A stretch of DNA of 53,228 bases from [Leptolyngbya] sp. JSC-1 (GCA_000733415.1 KL662191.1:1181263-1234490); one strand, 5' to 3'. Numbered from the stretch's first letter, positions 9,152 through 18,279 are shown. Notes: a model not told the origin generated them from the letters alone. A program made the numbers and translations.

Positions 9152-9427
9152 ATGAGCAGTGGCCTAGAGAGAACTAGCATTTGGCAATACAAACCCTGGT
9201 GGTGTCAGCCCTGGTCAATTTTGTTAACAGGTATGCTGATCATCAGCGGCAGTTGGTTTTGGCTGCATCGAGTTTGGCTGACTGGTTTGGTAGCAATGCC
9301 CGTTCTAGTCTGGATGGGATTCTTTCTGCTGATTTATCCCAAACTGATGAATCAAATGCTGACAGATGAAGCAGAGCAATTAATCCAGCAACCCACTGAA
9401 GTAAAGCAAGCCGAGCAGTCGGAATAG
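9152..9427 (+). CDS. Conserved small cyanobacterial membrane protein
   Basis: A 91-aa protein with an N-terminal signature 'WQYKPWWCQPWSILLTG' followed by two hydrophobic spans (about residues 21-38 and 43-62) and an acidic, Gln-rich C-terminal tail. I believe it belongs to an uncharacterised cyanobacterial family (DUF6737-like, from memory). It probably sits in the plasma or thylakoid membrane with the tail in the cytoplasm. The gene stands alone upstream of thrC. Confidence 0.7.
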   Translation: MSSGLERTSIWQYKPWWCQPWSILLTGMLIISGSWFWLHRVWLTGLVAMPVLVWMGFFLLIYPKLMNQMLTDEAEQLIQQPTEVKQAEQSE

Positions 9428-9614
9428 AGGTAGGCATGCGCCTCAATTACTTCAGTGCTAGGTGCACAGCACTCATCAAGATGGCTGGTCAACATGGCTA
9501 AACTGGTCATACCTAGATTCGGCAGATTGCTGCTAAGAGTTGAGTCCTTAAATAAACGGTTCGCGATAAACTGGGAGGATGTTTCAGAGGGTATTCTGAA
9601 TTAGAGCAAAGGGA

Positions 9615-10745
9615 TTGGAAACCGCTGTGACTGCTAGTCTTTCATCTGTTAATTGGGTTAATTCGGGCAACGCTAGTTATCGGTCCCCCAACGGCTGGCA
9701 GGGGCTGATTGAGACCTACCGCCGCTACCTGCCGGTCAGCGAGCAAACTCCGGTAATAACGCTGCTAGAGGGCAATACGCCTCTGATTCCGGTGCCGTCG
9801 ATTGCGGCAGAAATTGGGCGTCAGGTGCAGGTGTGGGTCAAATATGATGGGCTGAACCCGACGGGCAGTTTTAAGGATCGCGGCATGACGATGGCGGTCT
9901 CAAAGGCCAAGGAAGCCGGGGCAGAGGTGGTGATTTGTGCCAGTACGGGCAACACCTCAGCCGCTGCGGCAGCCTATGCTCGACGAGCCGGAATGCGGGC
10001 CTATGTGCTGATTCCCGATGGCTATGTGGCCTTGGGTAAACTGGCGCAGGCGTTGCTGTATGGCGCAGAAGTGTTGGCGATTCAAGGAAATTTTGATCGG
10101 GCTTTAGAAATTGTCCGGGAGATGGCAGAGCACTACCCGGTAACATTGGTAAACTCGGTCAATCCCTACCGCTTAGAGGGGCAAAAAACCGCTGCGTTTG
10201 AAATTGTGGACGTGTTGGGTACCGCTCCCGATTGGCTCTGCATCCCGGTGGGCAACGCTGGCAACATCACCGCCTACTGGATGGGCTTTTGTCAGTATCA
10301 CCAAGAGGGATTGAGCGACCGCTTGCCTCGGATGATGGGCTTTCAGGCGGCAGGGGCGGCTCCTCTAATCAGCGGCCATCCCATCGAGCATCCCGAAACC
10401 CTGGCAACCGCGATTCGGATTGGCAATCCGGCCAGTTGGGATAAGGCGATTGCCGTGCAGGAAGCCAGCCAAGGGCAGTTCAATGCCGTTACCGACGAAG
10501 AGATTTTAGCTGCCTATCGGATGCTGGCCGCTCAGGAAGGGATCTTCTGTGAACCGGCCAGCGCGGCTTCAGTCGCAGGCTTGCTGAAGGTGAAAGACCA
10601 GGTGCCGACGGGGGCCAACGTGGTGTGTGTCTTGACCGGCAACGGTCTCAAAGACCCCGATACGGCAATCAAACACTGCCAAAACCAGTTTAAGACGGGA
10701 ATTGCACCGGATCAGGTGGCTGTGGCTCGTGTAATGGGCCTATAG
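9615..10745 (+). CDS. thrC: Threonine synthase
   Basis: A 376-aa PLP enzyme converting O-phosphohomoserine to threonine. The PLP lysine is K87 in 'NPTGSFKDRG'; the substrate/phosphate loop is 'CASTGNTSAAAAAY'; 'PVGNAGNITAYWMG' and 'CVLTGNGLKDPD' are typical of this short cyanobacterial/bacterial class. The start is uncertain: TTG at 9615 or GTG at 9627, with an AAAGGGA tract upstream; no ATG is in frame before them. The 3' end overlaps the convergent coiled-coil gene by 56 nt. Confidence 0.95.
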   Translation: METAVTASLSSVNWVNSGNASYRSPNGWQGLIETYRRYLPVSEQTPVITLLEGNTPLIPVPSIAAEIGRQVQVWVKYDGLNPTGSFKDRGMTMAVSKAKEAGAEVVICASTGNTSAAAAAYARRAGMRAYVLIPDGYVALGKLAQALLYGAEVLAIQGNFDRALEIVREMAEHYPVTLVNSVNPYRLEGQKTAAFEIVDVLGTAPDWLCIPVGNAGNITAYWMGFCQYHQEGLSDRLPRMMGFQAAGAAPLISGHPIEHPETLATAIRIGNPASWDKAIAVQEASQGQFNAVTDEEILAAYRMLAAQEGIFCEPASAASVAGLLKVKDQVPTGANVVCVLTGNGLKDPDTAIKHCQNQFKTGIAPDQVAVARVMGL

Positions 10746-11238
10746 CCGCCGTCTGAGCAGGCTCATTTCCCCGGTGTAGTGGAATTACGGTGGCCCGTTC
10801 CTGCTTGCGGGCACGGGCTTTTGCTAGCAGATCCATCGTGTCGCCAAGGGCAGTGGTCAAGTCTTGACGGGTTTGGGTGTGGGCTTGCCGTTCGGCTTCT
10901 AGCTCCTGCACCAGTTGGTCACAGTCGAGTAAAGCCTGCATCAGATGGGCTTTTAGCTCTTCTGGAGTCTGCCATTGCTCCACCTGCTGGTGCAAAATTG
11001 CTCCATAGTTGCTGGCGTCTGGTGTGGGCCGCTGTTGGGCTGCCAGTTCGACTTGCAGGGCTGCAATAGTATCCTGAGCTGCCTGTAGATCAGCCCGCCG
11101 TTGCTTGGCCTCAGTTTCGTACAAATTCCGCCAGTTGGCAGCACTGATGTAGGCTTGGTCGCGCTCCTGCTGCACTTCGGCTAACTTTTGCTGTAGGGCT
11201 TTAATTTCCGCCAGCCATTGCCGGATATCCTGAGTCAT
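10690..11238 (-). CDS. Coiled-coil hypothetical protein
   Basis: A 182-aa, Gln/Ala/Glu-rich protein dominated by coiled coil (residues ~5-70 and ~85-150, e.g. 'IKALQQKLAEVQQERDQAY'), with a proline-rich tail ('EPQPPDPVQFPS'). It resembles uncharacterised cyanobacterial proteins; no enzyme motif is seen. Its last 56 nt overlap the end of thrC on the opposite strand. It lies 34 bp downstream of the protease gene start side on the same strand, so it may follow or precede it only loosely. Confidence 0.65.
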   Translation of the reverse strand: MTQDIRQWLAEIKALQQKLAEVQQERDQAYISAANWRNLYETEAKQRRADLQAAQDTIAALQVELAAQQRPTPDASNYGAILHQQVEQWQTPEELKAHLMQALLDCDQLVQELEAERQAHTQTRQDLTTALGDTMDLLAKARARKQERATVIPLHRGNEPAQTAAIGPLHEPQPPDPVQFPS

Positions 11239-11272
11239 GGGTTTACTTCTACACCGCTATTGCTAGAGAAGT

Positions 11273-12763
11273 CTAGAACAAAATTTGCGTAACGGCATAC
11301 GGCGCTGGCAAAATAATCATCACCAAAATAGCTAGTGCTAATAATCCCAAGAAGTCACGCCTGTTGTCCAACTCGCTGACATCATTCAAGGCTGGTTCAT
11401 CAACCACCGGCATAAAAAACAGCAGAATTGCCCATAGCAAAAACTCGCGCTGCACGAACGACAAGCCCAGCACCAGCAGCCGTGCAATTTGACCAATCGT
11501 GGCTCCCCGTCGCTGCCCAAACATGGCATGGACGATATGGCCACCGTCCAACTGACCCACCGGCATCAGGTTGAGCGCCGTAATCACCAGCCCCAAACAG
11601 CCGGCAACCGCCACAGGATGAAGCTTCAGCGCACTGCCTGCCGTCAGGGCATCTCCCAAGGCCAGCTTACTCATCACGGCCAGCAGCAATGAGGCCGACG
11701 GCCTAAACGATTCAAAGTTCAAAATGCCCGACTCTTCGGTCAAGGGTGCTGGAGTGGAGTGGGCCAAGCCCCAGAGCAGAATCGGAATTGTCACCACAAA
11801 GCCAGCCAAGGGACCTGCCAGACCGACATCAAATAGCGCCTTGCGGTTCGGCACATGGGAGCGGAGCTGAATAAAGGCGCCAAAGGTACCAAACGGAAAA
11901 ATCATCGCTGGCGGCACCGGAATAAAGTAGGGCAGCGTGGCCCGAATCCGATAGCGACGGGCAGCAAGGTAGTGCCCCAACTCGTGAATACCTAAAATTG
12001 CCATCAGGGAAAGGCCATAGGGCAAACCTGACCCAAGAATCGTCCAGTCAGGGGGCGTGGTTAATTCTGGATTGGCCATTAGCGCACCCGCCAGGGTTGT
12101 CGTCAGCAAGGTGGCCAGCAGCAGGCCCAAGGCAATCCCCGGACGAGTTAGCTGCGTATCACGAGTTGGGGTCTCCGCTGAGCGAGCCTGCGGGTTGGGC
12201 ACCAGTGCAAAAAACGGCTTACCGTTCAAACCTTCCTGAAACACTACTAAAAACCGATCAGCAAAGTAAGCTTCTACATTTTCCCGCACCGTTTTGTAGG
12301 CGACGTCGGGTGAGGCCCGCAGTTGGCCCCGACAGATCAGCGCCTGTGGTTTGTGCTCAATGGCCTGCAAATAATAGACAGTCCAGGGGAAGCAGTTCTG
12401 TAGCTCGGCTTCTTCCTCTTTGTTGATCGGACGCAACGTTGGACGCTTCTCTAGAGGACTCATCTGAAACTCTGGCTGCACGTCGGACTGAGGTGTCGAA
12501 GGTTTAGCAGAGGGTTGAGCCGGACGCCCCCACTGCACCAGCAGCAAATACAGCACCGAGCTGATCATAAATGGCACAATCAGCAACAAGAGTGGAATCC
12601 GCTGATCGTCCTGATTGAAGATCACCCAGGCTGTCCAGACAAAAGCAGGCATCATCATCACCACCCACAGTAGCCAAACGGGCGTTTTGGTGACATTTGC
12701 CACGCTCCGTTGCACAATGAAGTAGGTCAGAAGTCCTAGCAAAACTAGCCAAAACAGAATCAT
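11273..12763 (-). CDS. Site-2 protease (EGY-like M50 metalloprotease)
   Basis: A 496-aa membrane metalloprotease. The zinc motif HExxH is 'HELGH' (H260, E261, H264) in a hydrophobic segment, and the third ligand lies in 'PVGQLDGGH' (D406). There are two N-terminal spans, a soluble region (about 100-210) and 5-6 spans after residue 215. This architecture matches the EGY family of cyanobacteria and chloroplasts. Members cleave within membranes, often releasing anti-sigma factors or acting in photosynthetic membrane biogenesis; the substrate here is unknown. Confidence 0.9.
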   Translation of the reverse strand: MILFWLVLLGLLTYFIVQRSVANVTKTPVWLLWVVMMMPAFVWTAWVIFNQDDQRIPLLLLIVPFMISSVLYLLLVQWGRPAQPSAKPSTPQSDVQPEFQMSPLEKRPTLRPINKEEEAELQNCFPWTVYYLQAIEHKPQALICRGQLRASPDVAYKTVRENVEAYFADRFLVVFQEGLNGKPFFALVPNPQARSAETPTRDTQLTRPGIALGLLLATLLTTTLAGALMANPELTTPPDWTILGSGLPYGLSLMAILGIHELGHYLAARRYRIRATLPYFIPVPPAMIFPFGTFGAFIQLRSHVPNRKALFDVGLAGPLAGFVVTIPILLWGLAHSTPAPLTEESGILNFESFRPSASLLLAVMSKLALGDALTAGSALKLHPVAVAGCLGLVITALNLMPVGQLDGGHIVHAMFGQRRGATIGQIARLLVLGLSFVQREFLLWAILLFFMPVVDEPALNDVSELDNRRDFLGLLALAILVMIILPAPYAVTQILF

Positions 12764-12972
12764 GCTGCGATCTCAAATTCGGTCAGCCTAGGCTTACAAT
12801 AAATCAGCTCAATTAATTAGCATTAATGATTAGCAATTAATCAGCCCGATCCATCAGCCATTGATTCCAGGATACCGCTTCCCATCAGTTCGCAGCATTT
12901 TTCTGGAAAGTTTTCAGTGAGCGATTGCTGATAAACCGCCCATCATCCGCTGAAATCATTGGCCATTGATGC

Positions 12973-13728
12973 ATGAATCACCCCTTTTCTTTACCCTCTG
13001 AATTCGGGCCTGAAGCAACACTGGGCAATTCCAAACCAGATGCCCGCACCGAGCCACCTGCCACAGCAACGACCGGCAAACAACCCCGGACCGTTTTCCC
13101 GACTATTTTTGCCTTTCCTCCTAACCGTGACACGATGGGGGGCACAGCCTATCTGCTACTCGAACCCACCGGCAATATTTTGATCGACTGTCCAGCGTGG
13201 GACGAGGTCAATCGTGAATTTATCGAAGCTCAAGGCGGAATTCGTTGGCTATTTCTCACCCATCGCGGCGGCATGGGCAAAGTAAAAGAAATTCAGCAGG
13301 CATTTCAGTGCCAAATTCTAGTGCAGGAGCAGGAAGCCTATCTGTTGCCCGGACTGGAGTTAACCGTCTTCCAGCACGCCTTTCAGCTCAGTCCCAACAG
13401 CGAGGCCATTTGGACCTGCGGCCATTCTCCCGGTTCTGCCTGTTTATACCACCGCCACTACGGTGGAATTTTGTTTACCGGACGGCATTTGCTGCCCAAT
13501 GCGCAAGGTCAACCGGTGCCGTTGCGCATTGCTAAAACCTTCCACTGGCCCAGGCAAATTCAAAACGTAGAAAACCTGCGCCAGCGGTTCACAGCCGCAA
13601 CCCTCAGCGCCATCTGTCCAGGAGCTAATACTGGCTTCCTGCGCGGTCAGCGGGCCATTAGCAACGCCTATGAGCAGCTAGCCCAGCTCGATCTGAATGC
13701 CTGTTTGCAGGCCAAGCCAGGTTTGTAG
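12973..13728 (+). CDS. MBL-fold domain protein with missing metal motif
   Basis: A 251-aa protein with a 40-residue low-complexity N-terminus and then an MBL-like fold ('NRDTMGGTAYLLLEPTGNIL' strand-turn-strand, 'WLFLTHRGGMGK', 'TCGHSPGSACLYH', 'GILFTGRHLLP'). The expected HxHxDH is reduced to 'THRGGMG', so one of the two metal sites is absent; the later 'GHSPGS' His is kept. This form recurs in cyanobacteria and may be a non-hydrolytic or one-metal member. It stands alone. Confidence 0.75.
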   Translation: MNHPFSLPSEFGPEATLGNSKPDARTEPPATATTGKQPRTVFPTIFAFPPNRDTMGGTAYLLLEPTGNILIDCPAWDEVNREFIEAQGGIRWLFLTHRGGMGKVKEIQQAFQCQILVQEQEAYLLPGLELTVFQHAFQLSPNSEAIWTCGHSPGSACLYHRHYGGILFTGRHLLPNAQGQPVPLRIAKTFHWPRQIQNVENLRQRFTAATLSAICPGANTGFLRGQRAISNAYEQLAQLDLNACLQAKPGL

Positions 13729-14280
13729 TTCCCCTTTGCAACTGCTAGCTGAACTGCTAGCTAAACTGCTAGCTGAATTGTGCTAGACAGATTGCATCCT
13801 TTACAACACCCGTTACAACTAATTGCACTTGATTGCGCTGGAATAAATTGAATTGACAGGGATGTTGAAAGAAAGCTAAAGAGGAAGTAGATCCGTCTTA
13901 AGGCACTTGTTGCGAGTTTTGGCTTCGGCTGTAATTGAGATTGCTTGAGCCTAATTGCTTAACATCCTTCAGCTCTCTAGCCGCTAGTTTTTGGATCTGC
14001 AATAGCTGCAATAGCTGAGCCTGTGGCTTTTCAGTGCAATTTTGTTTTGTTATAAATTTGCTTTGTCATAGAGCCGCTTTAGTTCCTGTCTGAAATTCCT
14101 ATCTGACCAGGTCCAGACTGCAAAGTTCCCATAATCAAGACCAGCAAGCGTTGCTCATCGCTGATTGACTAAGTTCATTGACTTACAGGCTCAGGAGCTT
14201 TGGATTTAACTTTCATTAACCATTTCTTTAGCAGATCTTGCAATCGGTGCTAAATATCCTCATCGCTCCTCCTAAACCCT
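13729..14280. other. Intergenic region with a 12-bp tandem repeat
   Basis: 552 bp without a supportable gene. At 13741-13776 there are three copies of ACTGCTAGCTGA (middle copy ending AA), each containing the palindrome GCTAGC. The rest is AT-rich and I recognised no promoter or RNA gene. Confidence 0.5.
13741..13776. repeat. 12-bp tandem repeat, three copies
   Basis: Three adjacent copies of ACTGCTAGCT(G/A)A directly after the MBL-fold gene. Each copy carries GCTAGC. Confidence 0.85.
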
Positions 14281-14559
14281 ATGGATGCTACCCCTAACCC
14301 GTTCAAAACGGCCAACTATCTGTTCAGAAAAGCGAGTCATGCGCAGTGGCATCGCACTCAAAGCAAACAGCACATTCTACGCTCCCAACTTGGGTTTAAA
14401 GACCTAGCCCTCAGTCGTCCCAAAGCCTGTCAGAACTGTGCTAACTACCATGGTATTGCCTACGGCTACAGTCGCGAGAATCGGACCATGCTAGTCTGCG
14501 GCTTTCATCCTTACGGTTGGCTAGAAGATAGTCATTGCCCAGATTGGAGTGCGACTTAA
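14281..14559 (+). CDS. Small Cys/His-rich hypothetical protein
   Basis: A 92-aa basic protein with the pattern 'CQNCANYHG', then 'VCGFHPYG' and 'CPDW' near the C-terminus. The four Cys and nearby His could hold a zinc ion. I do not know a named family; cyanobacterial proteins with CxxCxxYHG are common and uncharacterised. The ATG lacks a strong ribosome-binding site. The psbP-like gene starts 71 bp downstream on the same strand, so co-transcription is possible. Confidence 0.6.
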   Translation: MDATPNPFKTANYLFRKASHAQWHRTQSKQHILRSQLGFKDLALSRPKACQNCANYHGIAYGYSRENRTMLVCGFHPYGWLEDSHCPDWSAT

Positions 14560-14630
14560 AACAGGAAAAGAGCTATCCCACACTGTCCCGGAAAGCAGTA
14601 AAATCAACTGGGAACATTTTGGGAAGCGAC

Positions 14631-15173
14631 ATGCTGAAGCGAATTGCAATCGTACTGCTGGCCATTGTGGGTTTGAGTTTGCAGAGCTGTACTCCGGCAT
14701 CGCTAAACCTCAAAAGCTATGTCAATACCTATCAGGGCTATGAGTTTCTCTACCCGAACGGATGGGTGGAAGTAAAGGTCAACAACGGTCCAGATGTGGT
14801 TCTCCATGACCTGATTGAGGAGCTAGAAAACGTCAGCGTGGTGATTAACCCCATCTCTGATAACAAAACCCTAACCGAACTAGGCACCCCAACCGAAGTG
14901 GGCTATCGCCTGTCTAAAAATGCCATTGCACCCCCGGATTCGGGCCGGCAAGCCGAATTGGTCAGCGCTGAGAGCCGTCAAGTTGGTGATGAGCTGTATT
15001 ACTTGCTGGAGTACGCCATTAAATTGCCCAGCCAACAGTTGCGCCATACCTTGGCTAGCGTAGTGGTGCGGCGCGGCAAGCTATTTACCTTCAACCTCTC
15101 AACCAGCGAACAGCGTTGGGAAAAAGCTCAGGACCTATTTCGCAAAGTGGTCAACTCTTTTTCGGTCTATTAG
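14631..15173 (+). CDS. psbP: PsbP-domain lipoprotein (CyanoP-type)
   Basis: A 180-aa PsbP-family protein. The N-terminus is a lipoprotein signal with lipobox LQSC (C20), so the mature protein should be anchored in the thylakoid lumen. The PsbP domain follows: 'YQGYEFLYPNGWVEV', 'VVLHDLIEELENVSVVINP', and a C-terminal 'FRKVVNSFSVY'. CyanoP is a peripheral factor in photosystem II assembly. The ATG at 14631 is chosen because it directly precedes the signal peptide. The stop codon lies inside a 14-bp tandem repeat. Confidence 0.9.
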   Translation: MLKRIAIVLLAIVGLSLQSCTPASLNLKSYVNTYQGYEFLYPNGWVEVKVNNGPDVVLHDLIEELENVSVVINPISDNKTLTELGTPTEVGYRLSKNAIAPPDSGRQAELVSAESRQVGDELYYLLEYAIKLPSQQLRHTLASVVVRRGKLFTFNLSTSEQRWEKAQDLFRKVVNSFSVY

Positions 15174-15206
15174 TTCGGGTCTATTAGTTCGAGTCTATTA
15201 GTTCAG
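15165..15206. repeat. 14-bp tandem repeat, three copies
   Basis: Three copies of GTCTATTAGTTC plus two variable bases. The first copy contains the last codons and the stop of the psbP-like gene, so the array may have grown from the gene end. Each copy repeats the in-frame-looking TAT TAG. Confidence 0.85.
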
Positions 15207-15237
15207 GTTTATTTGCTGAAACAGCTAGCAGCTTCTT

Positions 15238-15837
15238 ATGGGCATTCCTTCCTTTGTCCTAGCCTCTGCGTCTCCGGCGCGGTTGCGTTTGTTGCGCGAA
15301 GCGGGCATCGAACCGATCGTGCATCCCAGTCACTTCGACGAAGCTCAAGTGCAGCTGGCCTCTCCGCAGGACTTAGTCCAGACCTTAGCAGACGGAAAAG
15401 CAACAGCAGTGGCGGCTGAATTCAATGGCGCATTGATTTTGGGCTGCGACTCAGTACTGGCCTTTCAAGGCGAAATTTATGGCAAACCGGCCAACCCCAG
15501 AGAAGCAATCGAACGATGGCAACAGATGCGAGGACAGATGGGCCAACTCGTTACTGGCCATGTTTTGATTGACCAGGTCCAGCAACGCAAGCTAGTAGAA
15601 TGCCAAGTGACTGAGGTGGAGTTTGCGCTGGTAAGCGAGCGCCAGATCGAAGCGTATGTGGCAAGTGGTGAACCGTTACAGTGTGCGGGCGGCTTTGCCC
15701 TAGAGGGGCGGGGAGGGTTGTTCATCGAAAAAATTAACGGCTGTCATAGCAACGTGATTGGTCTGAGCTTACCGTTACTGCGGCGAATGCTGGCCGAACT
15801 GAGCTACGATGTGACAGATTTTTGGTTACGCCCTTAA
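15238..15837 (+). CDS. maf: Maf family nucleoside triphosphate pyrophosphatase
   Basis: A 199-aa Maf/HAM1-like protein. Family hallmarks are the phosphate loop 'LASASPARLRLL' (8-19), the catalytic segment 'LGCDSVLAFQGEIYGKP' (about 68-84) and the C-terminal 'CAGGFALEGRGGLFIEKI' with 'HSNVIGLSL'. Maf proteins hydrolyse non-canonical or canonical NTPs to NMP and pyrophosphate and so clean the nucleotide pool. Length is normal. It follows the psbP-like gene by 64 bp. Confidence 0.92.
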   Translation: MGIPSFVLASASPARLRLLREAGIEPIVHPSHFDEAQVQLASPQDLVQTLADGKATAVAAEFNGALILGCDSVLAFQGEIYGKPANPREAIERWQQMRGQMGQLVTGHVLIDQVQQRKLVECQVTEVEFALVSERQIEAYVASGEPLQCAGGFALEGRGGLFIEKINGCHSNVIGLSLPLLRRMLAELSYDVTDFWLRP

Positions 15838-15902
15838 CAAAGCGATTGTTTAGAAACGGTAAAAATTAAAATCCTGCAGTAGAAATTTTAATCCCAGGTT
15901 TC

Positions 15903-16049
15903 ATGGCTGGAAAACCGCCGTCAAATACCAGGAGAACCCCAGCTCTTGTTGATTTTTACGCCATGACTTCAACCACTCCCGAAGCCAGCAATTCCACGGC
16001 GAAAGCAATAAACAACGCTACAGCTGTCGATGGATTTTATCCGTACTAG
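15903..16049 (+). CDS. Possible small protein (48 aa)
   Basis: A 48-codon frame starting MAGKPPSNTRRTPALVDF and ending GFYPY; a second Met is at residue 21. It is hydrophilic with a Thr/Ser/Ala-rich middle. An AGG lies 4-8 nt before the ATG, which is weak. The stop codon touches the 16-bp palindrome at 16050. It could be a real small gene or chance; only conservation in relatives could decide. Confidence 0.25.
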   Translation: MAGKPPSNTRRTPALVDFYAMTSTTPEASNSTAKAINNATAVDGFYPY

Positions 16050-16065
16050 GACCTATGCATAGGTC
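16050..16065. repeat. Perfect 16-bp palindrome
   Basis: GACCTATGCATAGGTC reads the same on both strands. It starts immediately after the stop of the possible 48-aa frame and lies about 260 bp before the Ser/Thr kinase gene, so it may be a protein-binding site for that gene. Confidence 0.6.
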
Positions 16066-16072
16066 TGGTGCA

Positions 16073-16097
16073 GACTTCACTGTGTCTTTATGAAGTC
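16073..16097. repeat. Inverted repeat with 7-bp arms
   Basis: GACTTCA and TGAAGTC flank an 11-nt loop just after the 16-bp palindrome. No T-run follows, so it is not a typical terminator. The rest of 15838-16325 shows nothing else recognisable. Confidence 0.45.
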
Positions 16098-16325
16098 ACC
16101 AGAAGTACTGATGCTATATTGCCAGTTAAGACAGGACAATTTAGATACAGGTTTGTATGCTGGAAGCGGGTGCAAAGTCGCTGACCTCAATTCAAGTCAC
16201 TGTCTCTCCCACTGTAATTGCCTTAAGATCCTCTGTAATCGATAACTGGACCCGACAACTGTAATCCAATCGTTAGCATCTACTAGGCAAAGATCTTTTG
16301 ACCTAATTTCTACTCTGAGTCGCCA

Positions 16326-17429
16326 ATGGATTCATCCATTCCCAAGTTAGATAAGCTGCGTGCCAACCCTCAATATCAGACCCAACTGGCCCAAATTTGC
16401 GGAACTGACCAGCTCTTCCGCAACCGCTACCAAATTCTGCGAACCCTAGGACGGGGCGGGTTTGGTGTCACCTATCTTGCTAAGGACGCATCACTGCCCA
16501 ACTCACCAGTTTGTGTGATTAAGCTTTTATGTCCCAAGGTGAGTAATCCGGTTGTGCTGCAACGTGCTTGCCAACGGTTTGAGCGAGAAGCGAAGATCCT
16601 CAGCCAGTTGGGAAGCCATGCCCAAATTCCACGTCTGCTCGATTATTTCCAGGTGGATGGTGAATTTTACCTGGTTCAAGAGTATATCCGTGGCCGCACG
16701 CTCGCCAAAGAGATCAAGAGCAAGGGCACCCTTTCAGAGCTAGAAGTGAAACAGTTCTTGCGCGAGATCCTGCCGGTACTGAGCTATATCCACGAGCATC
16801 AGGTGATCCACCGCGATATTAAACCCCCCAACATCATTCGCTGTCAAGATGATGGCCGCTTGGTGCTGATCGATTTTGGGGCTGTGAAAGAGCAGTTTGT
16901 GCAGGTAAGCCAGAGCACCCAGCGGGGCACCACGACCCACTTTGTTGGAACTTTAGGCTTTGCACCACCCGAACAACTCGCTCTGCGAGCTACCTACTCC
17001 AGCGACATCTTTGCCTTGGGTGTTACCTGTTTGTACATGCTGACGGGCAAACCACCGATGGAATTCAGCTACGACTCGGCTACTGGCGAAGTCAACTGGC
17101 AAGACTATGTCACGGTCAGCGAGCATTTCGGCAAAATTCTCGACAAGATGTTGAAGGTATCGGTTCGCGATCGCTACCAATCTGCCGATGAAATTTTGCG
17201 CATCCTCAATCTAGAGCCATATTTGGGCAAACTCTCCGACTGTTTGCATATTCAACCGCGCCTCTCAGAATTACCCGACGAAGCTGCGCTATTGGCTCGT
17301 AATGGCTATCTGCCGCCGATTGTGCGGGCCGCTATTGCCATTCGTCGCTGGCGGGCACGCATGATGCTCCGCGATCGCAAGCGCAAAGTAGAGCAAGAGG
17401 GTGAATTGCTGATCAACGAGGTGAACTAA
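16326..17429 (+). CDS. Serine/threonine protein kinase
   Basis: A 367-aa Hanks-type kinase. The glycine loop is 'LGRGGFGVTY' (41-50), the ATP lysine K66 in 'CVIKLL', the catalytic loop 'HRDIKPPN' (D164), 'DFG' at 183-185 and 'GTLGFAPPEQ' as activation/P+1 segment. The C-terminal 60 residues are basic and lack a transmembrane helix or known sensor domain, so the kinase should be cytosolic. Cyanobacteria carry many such Spk proteins. The next gene converges with a 6-bp gap. Confidence 0.93.
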   Translation: MDSSIPKLDKLRANPQYQTQLAQICGTDQLFRNRYQILRTLGRGGFGVTYLAKDASLPNSPVCVIKLLCPKVSNPVVLQRACQRFEREAKILSQLGSHAQIPRLLDYFQVDGEFYLVQEYIRGRTLAKEIKSKGTLSELEVKQFLREILPVLSYIHEHQVIHRDIKPPNIIRCQDDGRLVLIDFGAVKEQFVQVSQSTQRGTTTHFVGTLGFAPPEQLALRATYSSDIFALGVTCLYMLTGKPPMEFSYDSATGEVNWQDYVTVSEHFGKILDKMLKVSVRDRYQSADEILRILNLEPYLGKLSDCLHIQPRLSELPDEAALLARNGYLPPIVRAAIAIRRWRARMMLRDRKRKVEQEGELLINEVN

Positions 17430-17436
17430 AGTTCAC
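17421..17436. terminator. Small hairpin spanning two convergent stop codons
   Basis: GTGAAC-TAAA-GTTCAC: 6-bp arms and a 4-nt loop that contains the kinase stop and reaches the stop codon of the convergent SDR gene. It lacks a T-run, so termination is only a suggestion. Confidence 0.3.
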
Positions 17437-18137
17437 TAGCTGCTGCCATAGACCGGAATTGCGGCTCCTCGCATATCTTTGGCGGCCTCTGATGCCAGAA
17501 AGCAAATCACCTGCCCCAAGGATTCCGGCTTCACCCACCGGTCGGCGTTTTCGCTGCCCATCGCAGCTCGGTTAGCGGGTGTATCAATAATGCTCGGCAG
17601 GACCACATTGGCTGTGATATTGGTGCCTTTGGTTTCATCGGCAATGGCTTGAGTCAACGCCACAACGCCCGCTTTCGAAGCACAATAGGCCGCCAACTGG
17701 CCTCCCGGCTGCACCGCTCCCCGCGACCCCACGGTGACAATCCGTCCGTAGTTCTGCTCCAGCATCCGCCGCAGGCTGTGTTTGCAGGCCAGAAACGCCG
17801 TGTTCAAATTCAGATCAAAAGCCCGTTTCCATTGCTCATAGGCGTATTCGTGGGTTTTGCCCATCGAGAATCCTCCGACAAGATGGATCAGGGCATCCAC
17901 CCGTTCCATGCCGTTTACCAACTGTTCCACTGCCGTCTCATCCGCTAAATTCGCCTCCACAAAGCGGACTCTGGCCCGATCCGCCGGCGACAAAATCCCC
18001 TTCAGTCGCTCCACCTCCTGGGCCTTCACATAGGGAATCGTCACCAAAGCTGCCCCTTGCGCTAAAACCAGTGGCGTCACCCCCAAGCCCAAACCACCCG
18101 TACCACCCGTCACCAAAATCTGCTTTCCGTTCATCAT
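17436..18137 (-). CDS. SDR family oxidoreductase
   Basis: A short-chain dehydrogenase/reductase of about 233 aa. The NAD(P) loop is 'VTGGTGGLGLG', the catalytic Ser lies in 'TVGSRGAV', and Tyr/Lys in 'YCASK'. The substrate cannot be predicted. I place the start at the ATG at 18137 (MMNGKQILVTGG), because the open frame upstream begins only with GTG (18188) and adds a non-family extension. It converges on the Ser/Thr kinase gene. Confidence 0.88.
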   Translation of the reverse strand: MMNGKQILVTGGTGGLGLGVTPLVLAQGAALVTIPYVKAQEVERLKGILSPADRARVRFVEANLADETAVEQLVNGMERVDALIHLVGGFSMGKTHEYAYEQWKRAFDLNLNTAFLACKHSLRRMLEQNYGRIVTVGSRGAVQPGGQLAAYCASKAGVVALTQAIADETKGTNITANVVLPSIIDTPANRAAMGSENADRWVKPESLGQVICFLASEAAKDMRGAAIPVYGSS

Positions 18138-18279
18138 CGGCTTCACCCAACTTTTACTGAATCCTACCCCTATGGAGTTGCCTCCCACACCACTGCAATT
18201 CCTCTACAACAGCGATAATAGTCAGGGGTAAACAACAGAAATCAGTTTAGCTCGTCAGTTTAGACTGAGTAACCATTTT

